A stretch of 11,992 nucleotides of DNA from Cyclostephanos tholiformis (GCA_036939975.1 JALLPB010001308.1:1-11992); one strand, 5' to 3'; shown: positions 1 through 8,635, counted from the stretch's first letter. The notes: generated by a model from the letters alone, not told the origin. Numbers and translations: made by a program.

Positions 1-665
1 TCAGTATCTTTCCTGTTCAATATCCCATTCAGGATACGAGAGACCAAAGGAGTGAAGGCTTATCCCTGAATCTGGACTAAATATTTGTCTGTCCTCCATC
101 CATCCATCTGTGTGTCCGTCCCACTACAAATAATATTGGGGGTGTTATAATTGTTGAAAATATAACTATTTCGGAACTGCCCCAGATTGATTTTCCTTCT
201 GTATTTTGATGGATTTTTCTTGACATGGAAGAATCTTTTTTCCACAGATGAAAGGTGTCAATTTTGACAAATGAGTGACCTTTGAATACAATCTCCTGAC
301 AAATGCATTAAAAAAAACAATATATTGCTAACCCTGACTAACACATAACAATAGATGTTATACTCCAAAACGGAATTTACTGTTGAGATTTGTCAGTATC
401 TTTCCTGTTCAATGTCCCATTCAGAATGTGTTATATTTTGGTTGTATTTCTTGTACCCATGTTCTTCTTCAATAAAAACATAAAAATAGACAATATATTC
501 CAAAATGGAATTTACTGTCAAAACTTGTAAACTTGTCAGTATCTTTCCTGCTCAATATCCCATTCAGGAGGTGTCATATTTTGGTTGTACTTCTTGTAGC
601 AAAGTTCCCTTTGCGTAACTAACACATATAACAATAGACATTATATTCCAAAACGGAATTTACTG

Positions 666-683
666 TTAGGGTTAGGGTTAGGG
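666..683. repeat. Three telomere-type TTAGGG units inside satellite unit 1
   Basis: Three perfect TTAGGG units follow a palindromic core whose usual downstream sequence (ACTGTTGAGACTTGTC) they replace. They are followed directly by TAATGCATAAAAATAGACAATA. TTAGGG is the telomere repeat of sequenced diatoms, so this is an interstitial telomere-like tract. It is not a chromosome end, because unique gene-bearing DNA follows to the right. Confidence 0.85.
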
Positions 684-1551
684 TAATGCATAAAAATAGA
701 CAATAAATTCCAAAACAAAATTTACTGTTGAGACTTGTCATCTGTTCAATGTCCGATTCAGGAAGTGTTATATTTTGGTTGTAGTTCTTGTAGCAAAGGT
801 CTTCTTTGACAAATGCATAAAAATAGACAATATTTTCCAAAGTGGAATTTACTGTCAAAACTTGTCAGTATCTTTCCTGTTCAATATCCCATTCAGGATA
901 CGAGAGACCAAAGGAGTGAGAGATTATCCCTGCATCTGGACTAAATATTTGTCTGTCTATCCATCTGTCCTTCTGTGTGTCCATCCCACTGCAAATAATA
1001 TTTGGGGTGTTATAATTGTTGAAAATATTACTATTTCAGAACTATCCCAGATTGATGTTCCTTCTGTTTTTTGGTGGATTTTCCTTGACAAGGGAGAATC
1101 TTTTTTCCGCAGACAAAAGGTGTCGATTTTGACAAATGAGTGGCATTTAAGTACAATCTCCTGACAAATGCATTAAAAAACAATATATTGCTAACCCTGA
1201 CAACCGCATATAACAATAGACTTATATTCCAAAATGGAATTTACTGTTGAGACTAGTCAGTATTTTTCCTGTTCAACATCCCATTCAGGAAGTATTATAT
1301 TTTGTTTGTATTTCTTGTACCAAGCTTCTTCTTTGACAACGCATAAAAATAGACAATATATTCCAAAAATAGAATTTACTGTTGAAACTTCTAAAACTTG
1401 TCAGTATCTTTCCTGTTCAATATCCAATTCAGGAGGTGTCATATTTTGGTTGTAGTTCTTGTAGCAAAGTTCCCTTTGTGTAACTAAAAAATATAACAAC
1501 CTAACTAACACATGTAACAATAGACATTATATTCCAAAATGGAATTTACTT

Positions 1552-1569
1552 TTAGGGTTAGGGTTAGGG
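1552..1569. repeat. Three telomere-type TTAGGG units inside satellite unit 2
   Basis: The same three-unit tract sits in the matching place of the second long unit, 886 bp after the first. It has the same right flank and a slightly different left flank (ACTTT instead of ACTG). Its presence in both units shows that it was part of the repeat before the unit was duplicated. Confidence 0.85.
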
Positions 1570-1738
1570 TAATGCATAAAAATAGACAATAAATTCCAAA
1601 ACGGAATTTACTGTTGAGACTTGTCAATTTCTTTCCTGTTCAATGTCCCATTCAGGAAAAATATTGGGGGTGTTATAATTGTTGAAAATATAATATTCCA
1701 AAATGGAATTTACTGTTGAAACTTGTCAGTATTTTTCT

Positions 1739-2337
1739 TCCTATATTTATATTAGATTAAAAATACAGGTTTACAGGAGCGCACAGGGAGCTAACAGGGA
1801 GCTAGTCGCAGTTGCGGGTATTCCACATACTACACATTGAGATACCTGAAAAAATATTTGGTTCAACATTTATTTTTTTCCTTTTTTAATATTTCACATT
1901 CTGTATTCCAATGCACATGGTACAAAAAAATCTAATAAAATCAGTCTTTAACATTAACAGCTTAAGAGCTAAGGGCACTCGTGAGCACCCACCTCTTACA
2001 ATAGCTATGTAGTAGCATAGTTTTTTAGCAAATTTTCATCTGCATGCATTGAACATGCAAGAACATCAGCTTTGTGTTAAAATTTCCTATTTTTGCAAAA
2101 CTCTTCACATCAATGAAGTAAGAGGAGCATTTTGCCGCACATTTTTTGTGCTACCTCACAAGACCAAAAAATCCTTCTGGCAAATTAAATGTGTACTACA
2201 GTACCAATTTAATGTAACTAGCAATTTTATCTATTTATCTATGATTTAGGAGAAATCATGTCGTTTGCGATTGTCTAAACAGCGTATCCTACGGTACCTA
2301 TTTTTTATTTTATATTCAATACATCATCATCATCATC
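1739..2337. other. AT-rich spacer between satellite and LysM gene
   Basis: No supported gene lies here. The only open frame of any size (2049-2249, plus strand) starts on TTG, is AT-rich and resembles nothing I know. Small inverted repeats are present, for example CTATG/CATAG around 2003-2018, but they are too weak to call an RNA. The frame of the downstream gene is open from about 2245, after an in-frame TGA at 2242-2244, but contains no ATG until 2338. Six CAT repeats (2322-2339) run straight into that ATG. Promoter elements of the LysM gene should lie here, but none can be named. Confidence 0.6.
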
Positions 2338-3171
2338 ATGTCCGAGGGCGGGATGCTCCCCTGGAAGGTGCAGAGGATCGTGCCTCCCAGACACGGCCGC
2401 ATATCTTCTTCGTACGCATCCCTGTATAAACCGCTACCGGATCCGCCCAAGGATCGAACGTGGGTGCAGGACATCAGGTCGAGGGAATGAAAGTTGGTGC
2501 CGTTGGTCGTACAACCCGAGTCCGTCGCCGTCGCCGCTCGCGTTACGACCGACGACGAGGTAGGAGGAGGAGCGTCCGTGTGCGATCATCGCAATACGAA
2601 CGAGGATGAATCGTCGTCGATCGAGGAGGCGGTGGCAGTCGTAGTTCCTTTCGTATGCGAGGCGTCAGTCCCTCCCCCCGTCGATGACGACGACCGCGGC
2701 GACGCTCACGCCGCTGGCGGGAGGATACGATATCACGTGGTGCTGCCCACGGATACATTCCAGGGAATATGTCTCAGGTATAGGGTGACGCCGATCGAGC
2801 TACGGAGGGCGAATAACATGATCGGCGGTGGCGACTTGAGGTTGGCACCCGAATCGCTCGTCATACCATCATCGAACGATGGGAACGATTGGCAAACGAA
2901 CGATGCGCGCGACTGTCGGGGAAGTGGACGACCGACGAGGGAGGAGAAAATATCCACGCTCATATGCGGGACAACGCGCATCGCGGGGGGGGGCGATAGG
3001 TTGACGTATTCCGAGGCGCTCGCTTATTTGGAAATGGCCGCTTGGGACGTGAATGTCGCGATCGAGAACGCACGCGAGGATTACGCGTGGTCCCGACAAC
3101 ACGTGCGGGAGGAAATTTCCTTCGCGGGAGCAATTGTTGATAATAATGACGGGGGCATATCTAGAGGATGA
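2338..3171 (+). CDS. LysM plus UBA-like domain protein, frame interrupted by one in-frame TGA (possible pseudogene)
   Basis: From the ATG at 2338 the frame encodes MSEGGMLPWKVQRIVPPRHG and continues to RTWVQDIRSRE, where a TGA (2488-2490) stops it after 50 codons. The same frame stays open beyond the TGA to 3171, but no ATG occurs before the first domain, so the downstream part cannot easily start alone. Counting through the TGA gives 277 positions. A LysM domain spans about 132-177 (YHVVLPTDTF, then YRVTPIELRRANNM, then LVIP). It follows an acidic, Val-rich linker. Residues about 204-252 look like a UBA-like three-helix segment, with ALAYLEMAAWDVNVAIENA near its end. LysM usually binds GlcNAc polymers; proteins pairing it with a UBA-like tail and lacking a signal peptide, as here, are probably intracellular. 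No signal peptide or membrane segment is visible. The domain call is firm; whether the gene makes a full protein is not. Confidence 0.75.
2488..2490 (+). other. In-frame TGA, probably replacing Trp
   Basis: The codon sits in the context R-S-R-E-(TGA)-K-L-V-P. Coding character is the same on both sides, and the frame is kept for another 227 codons. A single G-to-A change in TGG would give this TGA. A 30-nt GT..AG segment (2464-2493) covers the stop and would keep frame if removed, but that is shorter than introns normally are. A sequencing error, a nonsense allele or a young pseudogene fit best. Confidence 0.7.
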
Positions 3172-3610
3172 ACCGTAGGACGAAGAATGAATTGTTTCGG
3201 AAGTTGCGAACATATTTTGAAAAATGGCCAATCGGTGATGTGACTCGCGCTCACTCGTGAGTATCAACGTGGACTTCGACACTCGACACGTCCTAGTGGT
3301 AGGCCCCGGGGAGGATTCAATGTATTGGGATTGGTCATTATTTCGTCATTAGAATTATATGTGCATGCATTGCTAAATATTGTTTACAGCACGATGTGAT
3401 GGCAGCGCATTACGATGTAACAATCGGTTAGTGGGAGAAAATAGTGTAGACTTGGAATGGACGCTCAACGGCGGTTATTTCTACTTCAGGGGCGATAATA
3501 ATTATAGAGCTTTTCTACCCCCATCAACGCTAAAGGCATACGTTTCTTTCATGGTCGTAATCAAGCGCGTCCGACGACACAGGCGAAGTACCTATCATCT
3601 TTTCCATGGA
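3172..3610. other. Convergent spacer between LysM gene and minus-strand membrane-protein gene
   Basis: Both flanking genes end toward this stretch, so it should hold the two 3' untranslated regions. The plus-strand frame 3380-3709 starts on a non-ATG codon, overlaps the end of the minus-strand gene and resembles no known protein. I see no RNA gene, repeat or other feature. Confidence 0.6.
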
Positions 3611-4315
3611 CTACTCTTTGCACATGACAGAAAAACCACATGTCATATTACGAAGCCAATCTTCCAAATTTGGTGGTTGAAGATCCCTTCCATAGCATCG
3701 ACCCACTAAAGAATCTGCGACTTCACCTTGAGGATATGGAAAGCCTTGAGTTCGCGAGTTTTCTAGGAACGCCTGACCAGCTCCAAACAACATTACCCAA
3801 CTATATATCATAAATATTGCGTGTAAATACTTCAGCAAGATCCACCGAGACATTGCCTTTTCACTCGACATAGTTTGATCTGCAGCTACATCATTGCCAT
3901 TTTCAATCTGCGCTAATACCGAGGCATTAGTCTCATTCAGTTGCGTTGCGGCTCGACCAACTGAATCTGTTTTCGGAGGGTACTTGTCGACCTTGAATAT
4001 GTACATGCGAATGCAGATCATTCCCAGAACAATCGAAATATACATCGAGGCGATGAGATAAATAATTTCAGATGGTGTTCCATATCGCGGCCAGATCCAG
4101 TTGGCGGTTATTGGCATGAATAAACTGCACATTAAGAATAGTCCCCCAAGAATTCCGTGCGCGCAGTGAATAACGAGTTGAAGCTGTTTTGGAATGCGTT
4201 GCAGAAGGCACAGAAAATCCGGGATCCGCAAGGCCATCGCAGATAGTCCGAACGCAACACCAGACCAGCCAATGGCCACATGAAACTGAATGTAGCTGCT
4301 TTCAACCGAGTTCAT
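3611..4315 (-). CDS. Four-helix integral membrane protein, possibly haem-binding (unidentified)
   Basis: This 234-residue protein starts at an ATG (complement of 4313-4315) and ends in TAG. Four hydrophobic helices are visible at about 9-29, 45-69, 83-106 and 158-184. A hydrophilic loop of about 50 residues (108-157), rich in Asn, Asp and Gln, separates helices 3 and 4. The tail after helix 4 carries cysteines at 207, 226 and 232 and an N-M-T glycosylation sequon, which suggests a luminal or outside C-terminus. Histidines fall within helices: H12 in helix 1, H50 and H53 in helix 2, H165 in helix 4. The stretch LHAIFMIYSWVMLFGAG loosely recalls a helix of cytochrome b561-type proteins. That is inference; helix 3 has no histidine and I cannot assign a family. 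There is no clear intron. The gene is convergent with the LysM gene and divergent from the PDZ gene. Confidence 0.7.
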   Translation of the reverse strand: MNSVESSYIQFHVAIGWSGVAFGLSAMALRIPDFLCLLQRIPKQLQLVIHCAHGILGGLFLMCSLFMPITANWIWPRYGTPSEIIYLIASMYISIVLGMICIRMYIFKVDKYPPKTDSVGRAATQLNETNASVLAQIENGNDVAADQTMSSEKAMSRWILLKYLHAIFMIYSWVMLFGAGQAFLENSRTQGFPYPQGEVADSLVGRCYGRDLQPPNLEDWLRNMTCGFSVMCKE

Positions 4316-5434
4316 CTTCTCTCTCGACTCCTGAAACTAATAATAGGTATATTCGTTCCCGTAATCTCGTCGCGGAAGGTATTCGGTTACCCATGCATTG
4401 ACAGACAGACCAAAATACTGAATGAAGTGATTTCTCCCTTTCAAAGCAAACCTTTCGCCAAAAGGGTTGCCCAAAGCGATTCAAAATTACGATACTAATT
4501 CCTATATTTGCAAATGAGAGAAGCTCAAAATGATTATCTCATATTCGGCTTCTTTCTGGGATCGGAAGCAAAAACAAGTGAGATATAACGACACCCTCAC
4601 GTTGTGTACTACAATAACAACCGAACAGCAAAGTTGATTCATGCCTCCGGTCCTGTGTGGAAGGAAGGACGAATACACTGCCAGTGAGACCTCCGCCCGC
4701 CCGCGCATAAGCAGGCAATAATTCTCCGTGAAGAGCAACATTGACGGAAACAGAACTTTCGGGATCAAGTGCTGCTTAAATGACACGAGAGGGGAAAGAG
4801 GCCATTGTTGCTATTGAGTGAATACCTTGGTAGGTAAGTTTCCGCCGGCATACCTCGTCCCTATTGAGGGGGCATGTTATGACAGCATTGTCGTGGCAAG
4901 CTGGCGCGGGGGGGGGATTTTGACGACGTGCTATAAAGACATCGTTATGGGTGGGAGAGGAGGGGGTTCTGCACAACCTTCTTTCTTGAATAAATGTAAT
5001 GTTTTTCTGGACCAAGAGCTGGGCGCTCAGAATGACTCGACTTTATTCATCATTATGGGAGGGAGGTATAAATTTTGAATGGAGAGGTATACCTCGGCTG
5101 AAATCATACTCATTTTTCGTCATTATATGTTAGAGTCAGATTGTGGACGGGGGGGGGGGGGGGGGAAAGGTAATTAATATCAGAAACTGATGAGCAGCTG
5201 GGATTTTTCTACGACGTTTATCCGTGTTCGATATTTTTTTATTTGCTCTCACGGCTCTTTCGATCAATCATAATTTCATAATTCTGTCCAATACATCTAA
5301 AATTATATCCTTGGATATTTATATCACCACCGAAAACAAACAGTGAGAGTGCACGCCGCATCGGAGGGAGGGTTGGGACGCCAACGCCATACTCTACACT
5401 AGGTAGACTACGGAAAGGACAAAAACAGCGGGTC
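4316..5434. other. Divergent intergenic region, probable promoters of both flanking genes
   Basis: About 1.1 kb separates the start codons of the membrane-protein gene (leftward) and the PDZ gene (rightward), so both promoters should lie here. Open frames in it (for example 4502-4786 and 4776-5015 on the minus strand, 4818-5078 on the plus strand) are short, mostly start on non-ATG codons and resemble nothing. A 17-base G run lies at 5149-5165. No core-promoter motif can be named with confidence. Confidence 0.55.
5149..5165 (+). repeat. G17 homopolymer run
   Basis: Seventeen consecutive G lie 270 bp upstream of the PDZ start codon, flanked by GGAC on the left and AAAGG on the right. It is long enough to form a G-quadruplex on the plus strand. 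The run length may not be exact, because long homopolymers are prone to sequencing and assembly error. Confidence 0.9.
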
Positions 5435-8400
5435 ATGTATCAGAACGCGACGCCTCCCCCCCACGCCTATGGCAATCGGGGCGGGTACCCGCCGTCGTCC
5501 GCCGCGCCCCAGGCGGGGGGGGGAGGGGGATACTACGAAAGAAGTGGCATGCCAGGAGAGCCGTCGTCCCATCAGGGCGGCGCCCTATACCCCCCCCACT
5601 ACGGAATGGCGCCGTCCCCTGTCAACGAAGCATATCAGCGCGTGAGCGCCGCCATGACGGCCAGGGGTCCGTCTCCCGCCATGGGGGGAGTGGGAGGGGG
5701 ATTGGGGGGAGGAAAAGGAGCGCCCTCCTCGGGCCTCATCCGACTCACGTTGCGCAAGCCGATGGGCATAGTCTTCGAGCCGATGATCGACCCACACAAC
5801 CCTAGTCAGCAGAGGGGGGTGCGCATATGCGACCTACCCCGCACCGGCGCCGCGGCAATGTCGCAGAAATTGGAATTGGGCGATGAGCTTCTTAGCATCA
5901 ACGACAAGACGATGAGCAGGCTCACCTTCGATGAGATTATGGACTTCATAATCGAGGCGGACAAGGAGCGCGTGGACCTACTGTTTCGTAGGCCGGCCAG
6001 GAATAAGGACAATAACGCCGTCGGTGCCGGCGTCGGCGGGGGGGGAAACAACCCGAGGGCGATACCGAATCTCAGCGTTATCGCTCCTGAGGGCTTCGGC
6101 GGTGGCGTGGGCGGGGAGTCGGGGGCATTGCAAATGTCGCCAATGGGACTCGGTGGTGTTGGGTCCCATTCAAATTCTGTCAAGTGGATCGACGAGAAGA
6201 GCGACATGGGGGGGAAACTGACGGAGGTCGTCGATGATGGAAACAATTTTGCCGGTGGCTCCAAGGGGGACGCTAATCGTGGTTCGAAGTCGCGGAATAT
6301 TGACGATGCCAGCTACGACGACACTTACAACGACGGGTACACGGTTGAGAGTCAGAGTCAGTACACCATGGAAACATACGAAGAAGTTCGAAGACGAAAG
6401 GGTCAACACGATGACAATGTCAGAGGCGGGGGGGGGAAACGATCCTCCGGACGAGGGGGTTCTGGTGGCAATCAAAGCTCATCGAAGCGAAAAACGGCTT
6501 TCAAAGATCCGGTGGAATCAATGGGATTCCTGGACATGCTCATCGACACGCTTTGCACCTCTGTCATGGGACGCCATGCTCAGGACATGTGCGGCGACGA
6601 AGAGGATAAGAATGGGCGGTACGGCGATGACTTCGACGATGAATTTACCGTAGATGATGGAACGTACACCGTGGACGATGGGACGTATGCCACGTACGAT
6701 GACAATGGCGCCAGAGGTAATCGCCGGAGGATTGGCGAGGAAGAATCCATCGCTACAAATGAAGATGAGCAGACCTTCATTACCAACGAGGACGACGGAA
6801 CGAGGACCTTGGAGTCCAAAGAAGTGATAACCACGAAAAAGCATTCGAGCAAGGGCGACGAGAAGAAGTTAAAAGACCTTAAGATTTCAGGAAGGTCGAA
6901 ACCTAATATTCAGACAGATAAAGTCATGCAGCATCGTAGCAATGAGGATGACGACTTCAAAGAGGCTACTGTGCCTCGTAACCCACACAGCAAGAAGAAC
7001 ACGGCGCCCGATCCTCCACCGACCAAGCCGTCATCGCAGAGTTGGGACCCCCGGGCGCCGTCCAACTCCAACATGCCCCTCCAACAATCGTGGCAGCAAC
7101 AGCAACAGCCTCACGACATTGTTATGGGCCTGCAAACAGCTGAACAAGAATCATCATTTACCCCAGGCCCAGCCCTGCCAGTGAAAGAGCTAGAATATGA
7201 CGATCGCATCGATTATGCTGCTGACGTTTCTGTTATGGAATCCCTTGGGGGACCATCCCTCCTCGTTGAACGCGCTCGGCATGAAAACGCAGTGAATTCA
7301 GGCGCCCAGCATGCGCTGTACGAGAACCTCGATCGGCAGGATCCCGAGTTGGCTGGCCTTGTGGCCCAGCATGGTGGGGGATTCTTGCCTGATCCTGGCA
7401 TGACCAAAGAGGAGACTGCATTTCGAGATCCATATAAATTTTATGAGTTTGCCGTTTGTGCCCTATTGAAAGAGAATGAGCCCGAAAAGGTTCGACTGTT
7501 GAGCAAGTTGATGGCCAAATATAAGGGGCGTGAACGGCACTTGATAAACAAATTGAGCGCAAGGTATAAAAAGGAAGGGAAGGCTGATACAGAGGCAAGT
7601 GGCGTTGATAAAAAGGCAGCGACGGGAGCCCCAGCAAAGGGCAACCCTCCGGATGGTCTGACCAACAAGGCTTCTACAGTCGGGATGGAAAAAATACACG
7701 AGGGCGACGATGGGGAGGAGGTCTCTGGATCCTCTGTCTTGAATGATCCCAGTAGGGCTAACATGGCAGCGATCGAGGCGGCCAAGAAAAAAATTGCTGT
7801 AACGGAGAAGCAATCGAACGATGATGGATGGCCTCCTGCCATTTCAGATCCGTGGGGCATCTCCAAACCTGCAGCGACCGTGGGTGGTGAAGCCATGGAA
7901 TCAAACGATGGGGATGCAGCCCGTCCCAACGATGACGACGAGGGGTCATATTCAGAAGGATCGTCCTACTCCGGTGATTCGGGGGATGAGCTTGACGGTA
8001 CGTCCCCTGCTACCATCGCCCAAGTATCTGAGTTGCTTAACTACGTGTATGGCAAGACTTCCGTGGCTGGACAGATCGATCGCGTTTCTACCATCATGCG
8101 CGCGTACGAAGGACGCGAGGCGGTCCTGCTGGAACTGCTCGAGACCAAGGCGCTTATCAAGGCGAATGCCGATTCGAATAGGGAGGAGTCGGATATGCCG
8201 ATGAGCCTTAGGAATTCTCCTAGTCTGAATAATAATCCTGGACGTGATTTAAAGAAGCCGCAGTCGGGAGACTCTAAGAAAATGATCCCCCAAACTCCTG
8301 TTTCCGTGCTCACGGCACCCACGATAGCGGAATATCCCGCCGGTCCATCATCACCCAACACTATGGTGGCCTCGCCGCCAACCTCGCCGAGTGCTAATAC

Positions 8401-8635
8401 GTACAAAACCTCGTACACTGCGAATACGGCCACAACAAAGACCACTGACAACACCGGAGACACGAAGAGGAAGAAAGGATTATTCAGTTTCTTCAAGAAG
8501 GACAAGAAGTCGTCGAAAGGGCCACAATCCACGGCAGGGTCAATAGCGAATACGACATCCGGCAAGAGCAGCAGGTCTAAAAAGACAAGCAAAAGGGGAG
8601 AACCGGTGAACAGCGAGGACGACAGGTCGATTTGA
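5435..8635 (+). CDS. PDZ-domain scaffold-like protein with two GRE helical repeats and a basic C-terminal tail
   Basis: This intronless frame encodes 1066 residues from an ATG and is by far the longest frame in the window. Residues 1-100 are rich in Gly, Pro and Ser. A PDZ domain lies at about 101-187: LRKPMGIVFEPM resembles the carboxylate-binding loop region, followed by GVRICDLPRTGAAA, LGDELLSIND and VDLLFRR. PDZ domains bind short peptide ends and organise complexes. Next come an acidic region with two tandem TVDDGTY units (405-418), a short conserved-looking segment (about 356-386), and a Gln run near 554-558. Two related helical repeats follow at about 668-712 and 862-907, each with a Tyr-x-GRE motif (YKGRERHL and YEGREAVL). 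Residues 1011-1025 form a Lys-rich segment around GLFSFF. No signal peptide or membrane helix is seen. A cytoplasmic scaffold or adaptor is likely; partners are unknown. Confidence 0.85.
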   Translation: MYQNATPPPHAYGNRGGYPPSSAAPQAGGGGGYYERSGMPGEPSSHQGGALYPPHYGMAPSPVNEAYQRVSAAMTARGPSPAMGGVGGGLGGGKGAPSSGLIRLTLRKPMGIVFEPMIDPHNPSQQRGVRICDLPRTGAAAMSQKLELGDELLSINDKTMSRLTFDEIMDFIIEADKERVDLLFRRPARNKDNNAVGAGVGGGGNNPRAIPNLSVIAPEGFGGGVGGESGALQMSPMGLGGVGSHSNSVKWIDEKSDMGGKLTEVVDDGNNFAGGSKGDANRGSKSRNIDDASYDDTYNDGYTVESQSQYTMETYEEVRRRKGQHDDNVRGGGGKRSSGRGGSGGNQSSSKRKTAFKDPVESMGFLDMLIDTLCTSVMGRHAQDMCGDEEDKNGRYGDDFDDEFTVDDGTYTVDDGTYATYDDNGARGNRRRIGEEESIATNEDEQTFITNEDDGTRTLESKEVITTKKHSSKGDEKKLKDLKISGRSKPNIQTDKVMQHRSNEDDDFKEATVPRNPHSKKNTAPDPPPTKPSSQSWDPRAPSNSNMPLQQSWQQQQQPHDIVMGLQTAEQESSFTPGPALPVKELEYDDRIDYAADVSVMESLGGPSLLVERARHENAVNSGAQHALYENLDRQDPELAGLVAQHGGGFLPDPGMTKEETAFRDPYKFYEFAVCALLKENEPEKVRLLSKLMAKYKGRERHLINKLSARYKKEGKADTEASGVDKKAATGAPAKGNPPDGLTNKASTVGMEKIHEGDDGEEVSGSSVLNDPSRANMAAIEAAKKKIAVTEKQSNDDGWPPAISDPWGISKPAATVGGEAMESNDGDAARPNDDDEGSYSEGSSYSGDSGDELDGTSPATIAQVSELLNYVYGKTSVAGQIDRVSTIMRAYEGREAVLLELLETKALIKANADSNREESDMPMSLRNSPSLNNNPGRDLKKPQSGDSKKMIPQTPVSVLTAPTIAEYPAGPSSPNTMVASPPTSPSANTYKTSYTANTATTKTTDNTGDTKRKKGLFSFFKKDKKSSKGPQSTAGSIANTTSGKSSRSKKTSKRGEPVNSEDDRSI

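Larger units (their letters stand above)
1..1738. repeat. AT-rich higher-order satellite array, two long units, open at the left edge
   Basis: The sequence at position 1 recurs almost unchanged at 865, so the basic long unit is about 864 bp. Later landmarks are offset by up to 886 bp because of indels. Each long unit starts with a block of about 360 bp (1-362 and 865-1225). That block is followed by shorter degenerate sub-repeats of about 60-150 bp, each marked by a near-palindromic core such as ATTCCAAAATGGAAT. Cores lie near 363, 497, 645, 707, 834, 1226, 1360, 1531, 1593 and 1695. Most cores are followed by a shared stretch containing TTTCCTGTTCAA and CCCATTCAGGA, and several also by ATTTTGGTTGTA. 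The last unit is shortened and the array stops near 1738. Reading frames inside it, including 775-1164, start on non-ATG codons and are broken in the sister unit, so I treat them as chance. I do not recognise the family. Confidence 0.9.

Noticed and set aside
775..1164. Plus-strand open frame of 129 codons inside the satellite
   Set aside because: It starts on TTG, and the matching part of the first satellite unit is broken by a stop codon. The sequence is repeat DNA with no recognisable protein.
1..1738. CRISPR array
   Set aside because: Repeats are degenerate, vary in length and spacing, and the spacers are themselves related. The window is eukaryotic in character.
1960..2020. Cluster of small inverted repeats resembling a structured RNA
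   Set aside because: Stems are short and interrupted, and they do not form a tRNA cloverleaf or another known fold.
2488..2490. TGA read as selenocysteine
   Set aside because: The context suggests Trp rather than Cys, no redox motif is nearby, and I could not recognise a selenocysteine insertion element downstream.
2494..3171. LysM gene starting at 2494 as an intact 225-residue protein
   Set aside because: The codon at 2494 is TTG, not a normal eukaryotic start, and no ATG occurs before the LysM domain. The upstream ATG at 2338 is in the same frame, so the interrupted model is better.
5585..6264. Long minus-strand frames opposite the PDZ gene (also 7233-7929 and 8041-8682)
   Set aside because: They are antisense shadows of a strongly coding, GC-rich frame, with no recognisable domains.
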